The notes: generated by a model from the sequence alone, not told the origin. A stretch of DNA of 64,000 bases from Thermophilibacter provencensis (GCF_030372065.1 NZ_JAUDEA010000008.1:1-64000), one strand, 5' to 3'. Shown: positions 8,004 to 17,550, counted from the first letter of the stretch. Program-made: numbers and translations.

Positions 8004-9887
8004 ATGGCGGAGAAGAAGGCCGGGACCACAAAGAGCGCCGCTGCGCAGGACGCACCCAACGCAACGTTTCAGAGCCGCCTGGAGCGCCACCACGACGAGC
8101 TCCGCTGGCTCTACATGGAGCTCTATGACAACGGCGACATGTTCGCCGAGCTCTGCGGCCAGATGAAGCGCTTCTTTGACGAGCGCCCCGCGGCGCTCAA
8201 GCGGCTCGACGCCGAGCGCGAGGCGGAGGGCGCGTGGTATCGCCGCCGCACCATGCTCGGCATGCAGATGTACGTGGACAACTTCGCCGGCACCCTCGCG
8301 GGCGTGGAGGAGAAGCTCCCCTACCTCAAGAAGTGCAACGTCAACTACCTCCACCTCATGCCGTTTCTTGACACGCCCGCCGACAAGAGCCGCTCCGACG
8401 GCGGCTATGCGGTCTCCGACTTCCGTCGCGTGAAGCCCAGCCTGGGCACGATGGACGACCTCGCTCACCTTGCCGAGAAGTGCCACGAGCGGGGCATCAG
8501 TCTCTGCATGGACTTTGTCATGAACCACACCTCGGACGAGCACGAGTGGGCGCGGCGCGCCCGGGCCGGCGAGGGCGAGTACATGAGCCGCTACTTCTTC
8601 ACCGCCGACCAGGCGCTCATCGACCAGTACACGCACGACGTGCCGCAGGTCTTCCCCACCACCGCACCCGGGCACTTCACCTACCTGCCGGAGCTCGGCC
8701 AGTCTGTGATGACGCAGTTCTACCCCTACCAGTGGGACCTCAACTATCGCAACCCGCGCGTCTTCAACGAGATGATGTACAACTTCCTCTTCCTGGCCAA
8801 CCAGGGCATGGACATCATCCGCATCGACGCCGTCCCCTACATCTGGAAGCAGCTCGGAACCAACTGCCGCAACCTGCCACAGGTCCACACCATCGTGCGC
8901 ATGATGCGCATGATCGGCGAGATCGTCTGCCCGGGCATCGTCCTTCTCGGCGAGGTGGTGATGGCGCCCGTGGAGGTGGTCCCCTACTTTGGGACCGTCG
9001 AGAAGCCCGAGTGTCACATGCTCTACAACGTCACCACGATGGCGACCACCTGGAACACCGTGGCCACGCGCGACACGCGGCTGCTCCGCGGGCAGCTCGA
9101 GGCCGTCTGCGGCCTGCCGCGCGAGTACACGTTCCTCAACTACCTGCGCTGCCACGACGACATTGGCTGGGGCCTGGACTATGCGACGCTCTCAAACTGG
9201 GGCATGGAGGAGGTCCCGCACAAGGCCTACCTCAACGAGTACTTTCAGGGGCACGTGCCCGGCAGCGTGAGCCGCGGCGAGCTCTACAACGCGGACCCCG
9301 TGACCGGAGACGCGCGCTTCTGCGCCACCACGGCCTCCATGTGCGGCATCGAGGCGGCAGGCTTTGAGGGCAACGCCGAGGCCATGGACGTGGCCATCCG
9401 CAAGGACGTCATGCTCCACGCCTATATGTTCAGCCAGTCCGGCCTGCCGATCATCTACAGCGGAGACGAAATTGGCCAGGTGAACGACTACACCTACAAG
9501 GACGACCCCGAGAAGGCCGAGGACTCGCGCTACATCCACCGCGGGCGCTTTCCGTGGGAGCTCACGGCCAACATCCGCAAGCGCAAGACAACGGTTCAGG
9601 GCCGTCTCTTTGGCGCGCTCTCGCGCCTCGAGGCCATCCGCCGCGAGGAGCCGGCCTTTGACGCCGACGCCGACGCCGAGGTCGTTGACTACAGCGACCC
9701 CTCGATCCTGTGGATTCGCCGCCGGATGGACGGGCGCGTGCTCGACGCCGTCTTCAACTTCTGTGACGAGCGCCGCACGCTCTGGATGCCCGAGGAGGGC
9801 GAGTACCTCGACCTCGTGAGCGGAGAGGCGGCCGAGTTCCAGACCTTCGAGCTCGAAAGCTGGGACTTCCGCTGGTACCTGCACTAG
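8004..9887 (+). CDS. Amylosucrase-type GH13 glucosyltransferase
   Basis: The 627-residue protein follows amylosucrase along its whole length: QWDLNYRNPRVF, RIDAVPYIWKQLGTNCRNLPQ (nucleophile D275), GEVV (acid/base E317), RCHDDIGW (D385), then SGLPIIYSGDEIGQVND. Amylosucrase splits sucrose, transfers glucose to an alpha-1,4-glucan and releases fructose. Sucrose hydrolase is a close alternative. No signal peptide is visible, so it should be cytoplasmic. The ATG at 8004 follows AAAGGGCACCC. The nearby LacI regulator and fructokinase support a sucrose role. Confidence 0.85.
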   Translation: MAEKKAGTTKSAAAQDAPNATFQSRLERHHDELRWLYMELYDNGDMFAELCGQMKRFFDERPAALKRLDAEREAEGAWYRRRTMLGMQMYVDNFAGTLAGVEEKLPYLKKCNVNYLHLMPFLDTPADKSRSDGGYAVSDFRRVKPSLGTMDDLAHLAEKCHERGISLCMDFVMNHTSDEHEWARRARAGEGEYMSRYFFTADQALIDQYTHDVPQVFPTTAPGHFTYLPELGQSVMTQFYPYQWDLNYRNPRVFNEMMYNFLFLANQGMDIIRIDAVPYIWKQLGTNCRNLPQVHTIVRMMRMIGEIVCPGIVLLGEVVMAPVEVVPYFGTVEKPECHMLYNVTTMATTWNTVATRDTRLLRGQLEAVCGLPREYTFLNYLRCHDDIGWGLDYATLSNWGMEEVPHKAYLNEYFQGHVPGSVSRGELYNADPVTGDARFCATTASMCGIEAAGFEGNAEAMDVAIRKDVMLHAYMFSQSGLPIIYSGDEIGQVNDYTYKDDPEKAEDSRYIHRGRFPWELTANIRKRKTTVQGRLFGALSRLEAIRREEPAFDADADAEVVDYSDPSILWIRRRMDGRVLDAVFNFCDERRTLWMPEEGEYLDLVSGEAAEFQTFELESWDFRWYLH

Positions 9888-9905
9888 GAGGCGCATCCCG
9901 CCGCG

Positions 9906-10439
9906 CTACGCCTGGGCCATGCCGCGCAGGAAGCGCACGAGCGCGAGCGTGACGACGTCCGTATCGCCCGTGACGGTCCGCTCGGAGGCGTCCGCGGCGG
10001 CGTCAAAGGCGTCGAGCTCGTCGTCGCACTCCGCCACGGCAACGCACGCCACCGCTAGGACGTCCGTGGGCGCAACGTCGCACAGGCCAGAGGCCAGCGC
10101 GTGGGAGACATCGTCAAACGCCTCGTCAAACATGGCGTGGAGGTCGTCGAAGTCGGCGTCGTCCTCGTTGGGGGCGGCCTCGGCAAGGCCGTCGAGCCAG
10201 GCCGACCAGAACGCGACGCCCGCACCGTGGCCCTCGATCCGCGAGACGGAGCGCGCAACGTCCTCAAAGAGGTCCTTGATGGAGCCGTCGGAGGCGGCCA
10301 CCGCGGCGCTTATCGCCGAGGCGACCTCGACCATGAGCTGACCCTCCGTAGGGTCGATCTGCTCGAGCTCGCGTTCCGACGTGATGATCTGCATGCTCGC
10401 GTGAAAGAGCCTCACCGCAAGCGCGTCCCGAGAGACCAT
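9906..10439 (-). CDS. Hypothetical acidic helical protein
   Basis: The 177-residue protein is soluble, acidic and apparently all-helical, with paired Asp/Glu-rich stretches (EDDADFDDLHAMFDEAFDD). I do not recognise the family. It has no membrane segment, Cys cluster or nucleotide motif. It is convergent with amylosucrase, 18 bases apart, and starts behind GGAGGGGAGTGCC. Function unknown. Confidence 0.65.
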   Translation of the reverse strand: MVSRDALAVRLFHASMQIITSERELEQIDPTEGQLMVEVASAISAAVAASDGSIKDLFEDVARSVSRIEGHGAGVAFWSAWLDGLAEAAPNEDDADFDDLHAMFDEAFDDVSHALASGLCDVAPTDVLAVACVAVAECDDELDAFDAAADASERTVTGDTDVVTLALVRFLRGMAQA

Positions 10440-10524
10440 GGCACTCCCCTCCTTGAACCGTGATGTGATTCTAAGGGGTGCGCAACCGAGAAAGACGCTG
10501 CTCAGGATATATGGACGCTCACCT

Positions 10525-10553
10525 TCGGCCAGCGGCGGCCCAACGCTGGCCGA
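10525..10553 (-). terminator. Probable terminator of the uvrA-like gene
   Basis: A 10-bp perfect stem, TCGGCCAGCG/CGCTGGCCGA, with a 9-nt loop lies 34 bases past the stop codon. No clear T run follows. Confidence 0.5.
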
Positions 10554-10586
10554 TACCCGGTCGCTCGGCGTCAGGGCCGAGCGCCG

Positions 10587-13085
10587 TCAGCGCAGCTCCT
10601 CGGCAAGGTAGCGGCCCGTGACGCTCTCCGGGCAGGCGGCAACTTGCTCGGGCGTTCCGGCACAGACGATGCGCCCGCCCGCGTCCCCGCCGCCCGGGCC
10701 CATGTCGATCACCCAGTCCGCCGCCGCGATCATGTCCAGGTCGTGCTCGATCACCACGACGGTGGCGCCGTTCTTAATGAGGCGCCGCAGCACGCCGAGA
10801 AGGACCTCCACGTCGAGCGGGTGAAGGCCGATGGTGGGCTCGTCAAACACGAAGAGGGCATCCGCCTGGTCACGCGTGAGCTCGCTTGCCAGCTTGAGGC
10901 GCTGCGCCTCGCCGCCCGAGAGCGCCGGCGTGGCCTCTCCGAGCGTGAGGTAGCCGAGCCCCAGGTCGTGCAGCACCTCGAGCTTGGCGCGCGCCGTGCG
11001 CAGGCGCGTCTCCGCGAGCGCCTCGAGCGCCTGGTCAACGGTGTAGCTCATAAGCTCCGGCAGGCTGAGGTCGCCCGCAAGGCGCACCTCCCACGCCGCC
11101 CGGGCGTAGCGCGAGCCGCCGCAGTCCGGGCACGGGATGTCCACGTCGGGCAAGAACTGCACGTCAAGCGAGATCTGCCCCGTGCCGTCGCAGGTGGGGC
11201 AGCGCAGGCTGCCGGTGTTGTACGAGAACGCGCCCGCCTTGAGGCCGCGCTCGCGGGCCTCGGGCAGCTTGGCGTAGGCGCGCCGCAGGTCGTCGAGGAC
11301 GCCCGAGTACGTGGCCACCGTCGAGCGCACGTTGGCGCCGATGGGCGTGGCGTCGATGAGGTTGGCGCGCCGCAGCCCGCCGGCCTCCACGCCGCGCACA
11401 TGCTCCGGCAGACGCTCCCCCGCAATGGCCGCGCGCAGGGCCGGCACCAGGCTCTCCAGCACGAGCGTGGTCTTGCCCGATCCGGAGACCCCCGTCACCG
11501 CCGTGAGGCGGCCGCGTGGGATCTCCACCGAGAGCGGCTTCACCGTATGGATGACATCCGTCTCCAGCCGCAGCGCACCGGCCGAGAACACCTCTCCCGC
11601 CGCGGCGCGCTCGCAGGCACGGACGCGCCGGTCGCCCGACAGAAACGGGCCGATCCGCGAGGCCGGGTCCCTCTCGACGTCCTCAAGCGTGCCCTGGCAG
11701 ATGACGCGCCCGCCGTCCGCGCCCGAGCCGGGGCCAATCTCAATCAGATGGTCCGCATGGCGCAGCACGCGCACGTCATGGTCCACCAGGACCACGGAGT
11801 TGCCGTCCGCCAACAGGTCGTCCACCACGCCGAGAAGCCCCTCCACGTTAGAGGGGTGCAGGCCGATGGACGGTTCGTCGAGCACGTAGAGCACGCCCGT
11901 CGTGCGGTTGCGAACGGCGCGCGCGAGCTGCACGCGCTGGCGCTCGCCCGTGGAGAGCGTGGCAGAGGCGCGGTCGAGCGAGAGATAGCCCAGGCCCAGC
12001 TGCACGAGGCGCTCCATGGGCTCCGCCATCTCGTCGCAGATGGCACGGGCCATGGCGCGCAGCTCGCCCTCCACAAGCGACGGCACGCGCGGAACCCACG
12101 CGCGCAGCTCGTCGAGCGTCATCGCCGTGGCGTCGGCGAGCGACATGCCGTCCAGGCGCGGCGCGCGGGCGGCCGCCGAGAGACGCGTGCCGCCGCAGTC
12201 CGGGCACACATCCTCGCGCAGGAAGCGAGAAACGCGCGCGAGGCCCTTCTCGTCCTTGACCTTGGAGAGGGCGTTCTCCACCGTGTAGACGGCGTTGAAG
12301 TAGGTGAAGTCCAGCTCGGCAAAGTCGTCACCCTTCTTGGGGTGATAGAGGATGTGCTTCTTGACCGCCGGGCCGTGAAAGACGATGTCGCGCTCCTCGG
12401 GCGTGAGCTCGCGGAAGGGCACGTTGGTGCGCACGCCCATGGCACCGCAGACCTGCTTCATGAGGTCCCACATGAGGCTGCCCCACGGCAGCACGGCGCC
12501 GTCATCGATGGAGATGGACTCGTCGGGCACGAGGCTCGCCTCGTCAACGGTGCGCACGATGCCGGTGCCGCCGCAGGTCTTGCAGGCGCCGGCGCTGTTG
12601 AAGGCCAGGTCCTCGGCGCCGGGGCCCATGAACTCGACGCCGCAGACGGGGCAGCGCGTCACGCGCCCGAGCGCCACATCCGGGCTCGGCTCCACGCGGT
12701 GCCCGTTGGGGCACACGTGGCTGCCAAGGCGCGAGAAGAGCAGCCGCAGGTAGTTGAGGAGCTCGGTGGAGGTGCCAAAGGTGGAGTGCACGCCGCCCAC
12801 ACCCGGGCGCTGGCGCAGGGCAAGCGCGGCAGGCACGTGGAGCACCTCGTCCACCGTGGCACGCCCGGTCTGGGAGATGCGGCGGCGCGTGTAGGTGGAA
12901 AGGGCGTCCAGGTAGCGGCGGCTGCCCTCGGCGTAGAGCGTGCCGAGCGCGAGCGAGCTCTTGCCCGAGCCCGACACGCCGGCAATGGCCACGAGCTCGC
13001 CGAGCGGGATGTCCACTTCCACGTTCTTGAGGTTGTGCACGCGCGCGCCGCGCACCTTGATGACGTCCGGCTGATTCGCCCGCAT
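10587..13085 (-). CDS. UvrA-like ABC ATPase (UvrA2 type)
   Basis: The 832-residue protein has two UvrA ATPase halves: Walker [11 protein letters not shown] near residue 33 and [10 protein letters not shown] in the second half, signatures [14 protein letters not shown] and [14 protein letters not shown], and several CxxC zinc sites ([32 protein letters not shown]). It is about 110 residues shorter than housekeeping UvrA (about 940), as in UvrA2 paralogues linked to drug or damage tolerance. The ATG at 13085 follows GAGGGGGCCGC. Whether it partners UvrB is uncertain. Confidence 0.85.
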   Translation of the reverse strand: MRANQPDVIKVRGARVHNLKNVEVDIPLGELVAIAGVSGSGKSSLALGTLYAEGSRRYLDALSTYTRRRISQTGRATVDEVLHVPAALALRQRPGVGGVHSTFGTSTELLNYLRLLFSRLGSHVCPNGHRVEPSPDVALGRVTRCPVCGVEFMGPGAEDLAFNSAGACKTCGGTGIVRTVDEASLVPDESISIDDGAVLPWGSLMWDLMKQVCGAMGVRTNVPFRELTPEERDIVFHGPAVKKHILYHPKKGDDFAELDFTYFNAVYTVENALSKVKDEKGLARVSRFLREDVCPDCGGTRLSAAARAPRLDGMSLADATAMTLDELRAWVPRVPSLVEGELRAMARAICDEMAEPMERLVQLGLGYLSLDRASATLSTGERQRVQLARAVRNRTTGVLYVLDEPSIGLHPSNVEGLLGVVDDLLADGNSVVLVDHDVRVLRHADHLIEIGPGSGADGGRVICQGTLEDVERDPASRIGPFLSGDRRVRACERAAAGEVFSAGALRLETDVIHTVKPLSVEIPRGRLTAVTGVSGSGKTTLVLESLVPALRAAIAGERLPEHVRGVEAGGLRRANLIDATPIGANVRSTVATYSGVLDDLRRAYAKLPEARERGLKAGAFSYNTGSLRCPTCDGTGQISLDVQFLPDVDIPCPDCGGSRYARAAWEVRLAGDLSLPELMSYTVDQALEALAETRLRTARAKLEVLHDLGLGYLTLGEATPALSGGEAQRLKLASELTRDQADALFVFDEPTIGLHPLDVEVLLGVLRRLIKNGATVVVIEHDLDMIAAADWVIDMGPGGGDAGGRIVCAGTPEQVAACPESVTGRYLAEELR

Positions 13086-13160
13086 GCGGCCCCCTCGAGG
13101 TTCTTCTCGCCACGGTTCTTCTTGGTTCATGATACGCCGCCCGCCGGCCGCCGGCGGTTT

Positions 13161-13332
13161 GGGGACCGGCGGCGACGCTTTCCGGCGGCAGACCGTCGGC
13201 GCATGTCCCCGTATCCAAGTGGGGACGCGGGCCGACACTCCTGGCGAGAAAACCGTCGGCGCGCGTCCCCGTCAATCATCCGTGGACGGGCGGCGACACT
13301 TCCGCCGACAAAAGCGTCGGCGCGCGTCTACG
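13161..13332. repeat. Three tandem 50-bp hairpin units
   Basis: Units lie at 13161-13210, 13221-13270 and 13282-13332, separated by 10-11 bases. Each starts near GGGGAC, has inner GGCGACA / CGTCGGC blocks and ends near GTCCCC, so each folds into a hairpin. They fill the gap between the divergent uvrA-like and lacI genes. Confidence 0.85.
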
Positions 13333-13396
13333 CTCGCAGAGCGCACCCCGCCATGCGCTACACTTTGAACGGGAAAGGGAAAGGCAGGGCTCAGAG

Positions 13397-14380
13397 ATGG
13401 ACATCAACCAGATTGCCCAGATGGCAGGCGTCTCCCGCGCGACGGTCTCGCGCTACCTCAACGACGGCTACGTGAGCCAGGAGAAGCGCGCGGCCATCCG
13501 CCGCGTCATCGAGAAGACCGGCTACGTCCCCTCCCAGCACGCAAAGACCCTGCGCACCGGCAAGACCAACGTGGTGGGGATCATCATCCCCAAGATCAAC
13601 TCGGCATCGGTGAGCCGCATGGTCGCGGGCATCACGCCCGTGCTCAACGCCGCCGGCTACCAGGTCCTTCTTGCCAACACGGACAACAATGCCTCGCGCG
13701 AGGTGGACTTCCTACGCTTCTTTTCCGAGAAGAACCAGGTAGACGGCGTCATCCTCATAGCCACCGTCATCACCGACGCGCACCGCGAGGCCATCGCCGC
13801 CCTGCCCGTGCCGATTGTGGTGCTCGATCAGGACGTGGACTGCTGCTCGTGCGTCTTCCAGAACGACTACGAGGCCATGCGCGAGGTGGCCGGCGTGGCG
13901 CTGCGCACGTCTCGCCGCCCCGCCTACATCGGCGTCTTTGAGGACGACGTGGCCGTGGGCCAGATGCGCCGGCGCGGCTTCCTTGATGCGTGCGCCGAGG
14001 CGGGCGTGGAGGTCCCCGAGCGCGCAATGCGCATCGCCCAGTTTACCGTGGACTCCGGCTACGAGCAGGCCGAGGCGCTGCTCGAGGACTACCCCGAGCT
14101 CGACGGCATCGTGTGCGCCACCGACGCCATTGCCTACGGCGCGCTCACCTGCCTGCGCGAGTACGGGCACCGCGTTCCGGAGGACGTGGTCGTGACCGGC
14201 ATCGACGACTCGGAGATCTCGCAGATCGTCACGCCCACGCTGACCACCGTCCATCACCCGTACAAGACCTCGGGCGACGCGGCGGCCAAGCTGCTCGTGG
14301 GCTTCATGACCGGCGAGGAGTACGTGCCGCGCAAGCTCAAGATGGGCTACGAGGTGATGACGAGGAACTCCACGCGGTAG
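13397..14380 (+). CDS. LacI-family repressor, probably of sucrose genes
   Basis: The 327-residue protein has an N-terminal LacI HTH (MDINQIAQMAGVSRATVSRY), hinge, and a periplasmic-binding-protein-like sensor domain with GIDDSEISQIVTPTLTTV near the end. The family represses sugar genes until a sugar or phosphosugar binds. It is followed by a PfkB fructokinase whose promoter contains a LacI-type palindrome, and amylosucrase lies 3.5 kb away; sucrose or fructose control is inferred. GGGCTCAGAG precedes the start, a weak ribosome site. Confidence 0.88.
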   Translation: MDINQIAQMAGVSRATVSRYLNDGYVSQEKRAAIRRVIEKTGYVPSQHAKTLRTGKTNVVGIIIPKINSASVSRMVAGITPVLNAAGYQVLLANTDNNASREVDFLRFFSEKNQVDGVILIATVITDAHREAIAALPVPIVVLDQDVDCCSCVFQNDYEAMREVAGVALRTSRRPAYIGVFEDDVAVGQMRRRGFLDACAEAGVEVPERAMRIAQFTVDSGYEQAEALLEDYPELDGIVCATDAIAYGALTCLREYGHRVPEDVVVTGIDDSEISQIVTPTLTTVHHPYKTSGDAAAKLLVGFMTGEEYVPRKLKMGYEVMTRNSTR

Positions 14381-14421
14381 ATGAGGCTGGGGCGCCCGCT
14401 CTTCTCGTTGGGGCGAGTTGT

Positions 14422-14508
14422 GGACGTTCCCGGGGCCCAAACCGTCCGCACGCCGCCCGCACCTCTCGCTGAGGCAAGTTCCGGACGTTTTCTGTCGTGA
14501 AACCGTCC
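14422..14508. repeat. Two 26-bp GGACGTT/AACCGTCC dyads
   Basis: Units at 14422-14447 and 14483-14508 each start GGACGTT and end AACCGTCC. An inverted copy lies at 20364-20389. They sit between lacI and the fructokinase promoter. Confidence 0.65.
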
Positions 14509-14567
14509 AAATGACGCCCGTTTGCCGAGAAGAACAGTGCGCTGGCGCATTCCGCGGCATAATGATG

Positions 14568-14581
14568 TGGAATCGATTCCG
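14568..14581. promoter_or_regulatory. LacI-type operator before fructokinase
   Basis: TGGAATCGATTCCG contains the perfect 12-bp palindrome GGAATCGATTCC with a central CG, typical of LacI-family operators. It overlaps a CATAAT -10-like box (14558-14563), so binding should block transcription of the kinase. The adjacent lacI product is the natural candidate. Confidence 0.7.
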
Positions 14582-14604
14582 CAGCCTGACCGAAAGGACT
14601 CCTT

Positions 14605-15558
14605 ATGTTCTCCGTCTCTGCCCTGGGCGAGCTTCTCATCGACTTCACCGACGCCGGCACCTCGGCGAGCGGGCAGCGCCTCTTTGAGCGCAACGCCGGC
14701 GGCGCGCCGGCAAACGTACTCGTGGCGCTGGAGAAGCTCGGGCACAAGACGGCGTTTCTCGGCAAGGTCGGCCAGGACATGCACGGCGAGTTTCTGCGCG
14801 CCACCCTAGAGGAGCAGGGCATCGACACCACGGGGCTCATCAGCGACCCGGACGCCTTCACCACGCTGGCCTTTGTTGCCCTCTCGGCGGACGGCGAGCG
14901 CGAGTTCTCCTTTGCCCGCAAGCCCGGCGCGGACACCCGTATCACCGAGGGTGAGCTCGCGCGCGACGTGATCGCCGCGTCGAAGGTCTTCCACGTGGGC
15001 TCGCTCTCGCTCACTGACGAGCCCGCCCGCTCGGCCACGCTCGCCGCGCTCGCCTGCGCGCGCGAGGCCGGCTGCACCCTCTCCTACGACCCCAACTACC
15101 GCGCGAACCTCTGGCCCTCGCGCGAGGCCGCCGTGGAGCAGATGCGCGCCGTGGTGCCGCAGATGGACCTCATGAAGCTCTCCGACGAAGAGTGCGAGCT
15201 GCTCACCGGCGAGAAGGACCCCAAGGCCGCGGCGGCAGCGCTCCTGACGCACGGCCCCAAGGTCGTGGCCGTGACGCTCGGCGCAGGCGGCGCGTACGTG
15301 CGCACGGCCGACGGCGGCGTAGAGGTCCCGGGTTTCCCCGCCGACGCCGTGGACGCCACGGGCGCCGGCGACTCCTTCTGGGGCGGATTTCTCGCGGGCT
15401 TCTGCGAGAGCGGCAAGGCGGCGGACGAGGTCACCGTTGAGGACGCCGCGGGCTTCGCGCGCCTCGGCAACGCCGTCGCATCCCTGTGCGTCCGCAAGCG
15501 CGGCGCCATCCCCGCCATGCCCGAACGCTCCGACGTGGAGGCCCTTCTCGCCGAGTAG
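14605..15558 (+). CDS. scrK: Fructokinase (PfkB family)
   Basis: The 317-residue ribokinase-fold enzyme shows both PfkB signatures: GGAPANVLVALEKLGHKTAF near residue 32 and DATGAGDSFWGGFLAGF with the catalytic Asp. Also visible are SYDPNYRANLW and KLSDEECELLTG. It should convert fructose to fructose 6-phosphate in the cytoplasm. GAAAGGACTCCTT precedes the ATG. The operator-like palindrome just upstream and the lacI gene before it indicate sugar-responsive control. Another sugar or nucleoside as substrate cannot be excluded. Confidence 0.85.
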   Translation: MFSVSALGELLIDFTDAGTSASGQRLFERNAGGAPANVLVALEKLGHKTAFLGKVGQDMHGEFLRATLEEQGIDTTGLISDPDAFTTLAFVALSADGEREFSFARKPGADTRITEGELARDVIAASKVFHVGSLSLTDEPARSATLAALACAREAGCTLSYDPNYRANLWPSREAAVEQMRAVVPQMDLMKLSDEECELLTGEKDPKAAAAALLTHGPKVVAVTLGAGGAYVRTADGGVEVPGFPADAVDATGAGDSFWGGFLAGFCESGKAADEVTVEDAAGFARLGNAVASLCVRKRGAIPAMPERSDVEALLAE

Positions 15559-15559
15559 G

Positions 15560-15592
15560 TCATGACAAAGGTGACAGGGTGAGTTGTCATGA
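15560..15592. repeat. TGACAAAGGTGACAGGG hairpin
   Basis: TCATGACAA and TTGTCATGA form a stem around AAGGTGACAGGGTGAG-type sequence between the convergent fructokinase and glycosylase genes. It overlaps the glycosylase stop codon. Confidence 0.7.
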
Positions 15593-16084
15593 AAGGGCGG
15601 CGCGCCAGCGCTCCGTGAGGCGCTCGAGGCCCCACGCGGCGTTGGCCGGGCTCGTGCTCGGCAGCACCTCGGCCTCAATGCCCGTCACGGGGAGAAGCCA
15701 CCGCCGGTAGAGGTGCCCCGCGGTGCCCCCGTTGCAGAGCACGGAGCGAATCGGCGCCGCGCGCGTTATTCTCGCCACGTCCGCCGGAACCACGTTGCGT
15801 ATGGAGGCATCAGACGAGCCGCGCACGTCGCAGCTCTCGATCACGTCCCAGAGCGCGATGCCGTGGCGCAGCAGCATCGCACGCTTGCCCGGGATGTCGT
15901 CCACGTCCGGGTCCGGCTCCCCCAGCACAGTCGCCATCACGCGCCAAAAGCGGTTCTGAGGGTTGCCGTAGTAGAAGCGGTTCTCGCGCGAGAGCACCGA
16001 GGGAAACGACCCCAGCACGAGCACGCGGCTCCGCTCGTCGAAGACCGGCTTGAATCCGTGGGATATGTGCTGGTACTCTGCCAT
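15587..16084 (-). CDS. DNA-deoxyinosine (hypoxanthine) glycosylase
   Basis: The 165-residue protein belongs to the uracil-DNA glycosylase superfamily, family 6 type: VLVLGSFPSVLSREN followed by YYGNPQNRFWRVM, and the C-terminal LPSTSPANA loop. Family 6 enzymes excise hypoxanthine arising from adenine deamination. An N residue in YGNPQN replaces the activating Asp of other UDG families. CDS start is the ATG of MAEYQHISHGF. No repair partner is adjacent. Confidence 0.83.
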   Translation of the reverse strand: MAEYQHISHGFKPVFDERSRVLVLGSFPSVLSRENRFYYGNPQNRFWRVMATVLGEPDPDVDDIPGKRAMLLRHGIALWDVIESCDVRGSSDASIRNVVPADVARITRAAPIRSVLCNGGTAGHLYRRWLLPVTGIEAEVLPSTSPANAAWGLERLTERWRAALS

Positions 16085-16225
16085 GGGCCCATGGTAGCGC
16101 GCCTACCGGCGCAAAGCTACCGCCCGCCGAGAGCCGCCCGCCCGCTCGGCGAGTTTTCCCGCCGCTCGCGCGCCGCGGGCTTAGGTTTATGGACGTGGGC
16201 ACGCTCCGACCCCCGAGAGGAAGCC

Positions 16226-16480
16226 ATGCTCGAGATACCCTGCGACATCACCGACCCCTTGGGCCTGCACGTACAGCTCGCGGTTCTTCTCGCCAGCGAG
16301 GCCGAGCGGTGGCGCAGCCGCGTGACCCTTGAGCACGCGGGGCGCAGCGTGGACGGCAAGCAGCCGCTCGAGATGATGATGCTCGGGGTCCGCTCCGGCG
16401 AGCACATCGTCGTGCGCATCGAGGGGCCGGACGAGGCCACCGCGGCGCAGGCCATCAAGAAGATCATGGCAACGTTCTAA
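16226..16480 (+). CDS. HPr-like phosphocarrier with altered active site
   Basis: The 84-residue protein has HPr length and fold pattern. His15 is kept in GLHVQLA, but the usual GLHARPA context is changed: Arg17 is Gln and Pro18 is Leu. The regulatory Ser46 region (KSIMGVM in typical HPr) reads KQPLEMMM, with no serine. It may be a specialised or non-phosphotransfer HPr paralogue. GAGAGGAAGCC precedes the ATG. No PTS gene is adjacent, and phosphotransfer is uncertain. Confidence 0.8.
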   Translation: MLEIPCDITDPLGLHVQLAVLLASEAERWRSRVTLEHAGRSVDGKQPLEMMMLGVRSGEHIVVRIEGPDEATAAQAIKKIMATF

Positions 16481-16495
16481 CCGCGCCGCGGGACG

Positions 16496-17266
16496 CTACC
16501 GGCACAGCTCGGAGAGGGCCACGCGCACGGCCTCGTCCTCGTCGTCGGTCATGACCACGAGCTCCGGGTCGAGCGGCGAGATGTTGCCCGCCTCGCGCAC
16601 CGTGCCCTCGAGCCAGTCCATGAGGCCCTGCCAGTACTCGGTGCCAAAGAGCACCACCGGCGTGCGCGCCACCTTGTGCGTCTGCACGAGGGTGAGCAGC
16701 TCGAAGGCCTCGTCGAGCGTGCCAAAGCCGCCCGGGAAGATGATGGCGCCGCTCGAGTACTTGACGAACATCGTCTTGCGCACAAAGAAGTAGCGGAAGG
16801 TGATGCCGAGGTTGACCCACTTGTTGATGCCCTGCTCGTGCGGGAGCTCGATCCCCAGGCCCACGGACTTGCCGCCGGCCTTGGCCGCGCCGCAGTTGGC
16901 GGCCTCCATGATGCCGGGACCGCCGCCCGTAATCACGGCCACGCCCTGCTCGGCCAGCTTACGACCCACGTGACGGGCGGCGCGATACATCGGGTCCGTG
17001 CGCGACGTGCGCGCCGACCCAAAGACGGTCACGGCCGGGCCCAGCTCCGCAAGCGCGCCAAAGCCATCGACAAACTCCGCCTGGATGCGCAGGACGCGCC
17101 ACGGGTCCATGTGCAGCCAGTCGGTGTCGGACTCCGGTTCCAGCAGGTTGGTCGTGGTGGTCTTCTCGGGGATCATCGGCCCACGCATGATGACGGGGCC
17201 GCGATGGTAGGTCTGACCGAGCGGGTCCTCGTCGTGATGGACCGCCGGGCTCTTCTCGTCTGCCAT
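16496..17266 (-). CDS. LOG-family protein (nucleotide 5'-monophosphate phosphoribohydrolase type)
   Basis: The 256-residue protein carries the LOG signatures GGGPGIMEAANCGA and PGGFGTLDEAFE in a Rossmann-like fold. Family members hydrolyse cytokinin riboside monophosphates or other nucleoside monophosphates to free base. Residues 1-60 are a charged extension beyond the core. The gene is convergent with the HPr-like gene, 15 bases apart. The start follows GGAGAAAAC. Confidence 0.85.
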   Translation of the reverse strand: MADEKSPAVHHDEDPLGQTYHRGPVIMRGPMIPEKTTTTNLLEPESDTDWLHMDPWRVLRIQAEFVDGFGALAELGPAVTVFGSARTSRTDPMYRAARHVGRKLAEQGVAVITGGGPGIMEAANCGAAKAGGKSVGLGIELPHEQGINKWVNLGITFRYFFVRKTMFVKYSSGAIIFPGGFGTLDEAFELLTLVQTHKVARTPVVLFGTEYWQGLMDWLEGTVREAGNISPLDPELVVMTDDEDEAVRVALSELCR

Positions 17267-17404
17267 GTTTTCTCCTTCTGACGGAAGGATTACGTTACGC
17301 CCGCCACGTCAGAGACGGGTAAGGGGCGCCATATGCTTTGTGTACCCATTTCCCGCGGCGGTTCGCGCGACGGCACGGGTGCCGAGCTTTGTCGCCTTCA
17401 GGCA

Positions 17405-17536
17405 GTTTTTGGGCAAATGTTTTATATGACGGAAAACAAAAGTCTGTGTTTCTAGCAAGACGGCGAGAAGAGCGCACGTTTGGGGAAGTTTTGCTCGCCC
17501 AAGAGTGACGCGATATCAAAAATGTTGCCCAAAACC
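17405..17536. repeat. GGGCAACA facing pair
   Basis: GTTTTTGGGCAAATGTTTTA at 17405 faces ATATCAAAAATGTTGCCC at 17514, with about 85 bases between that include GGCGAGAAGAG. It directly precedes the 29-bp array. Confidence 0.75.
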
Positions 17537-17550
17537 AGGGTGAACGCCCC

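Noticed and set aside
10644-13475. A 943-codon plus-strand frame over the uvrA-like gene
   Set aside because: It is a shadow of the UvrA coding strand with no recognisable domain.
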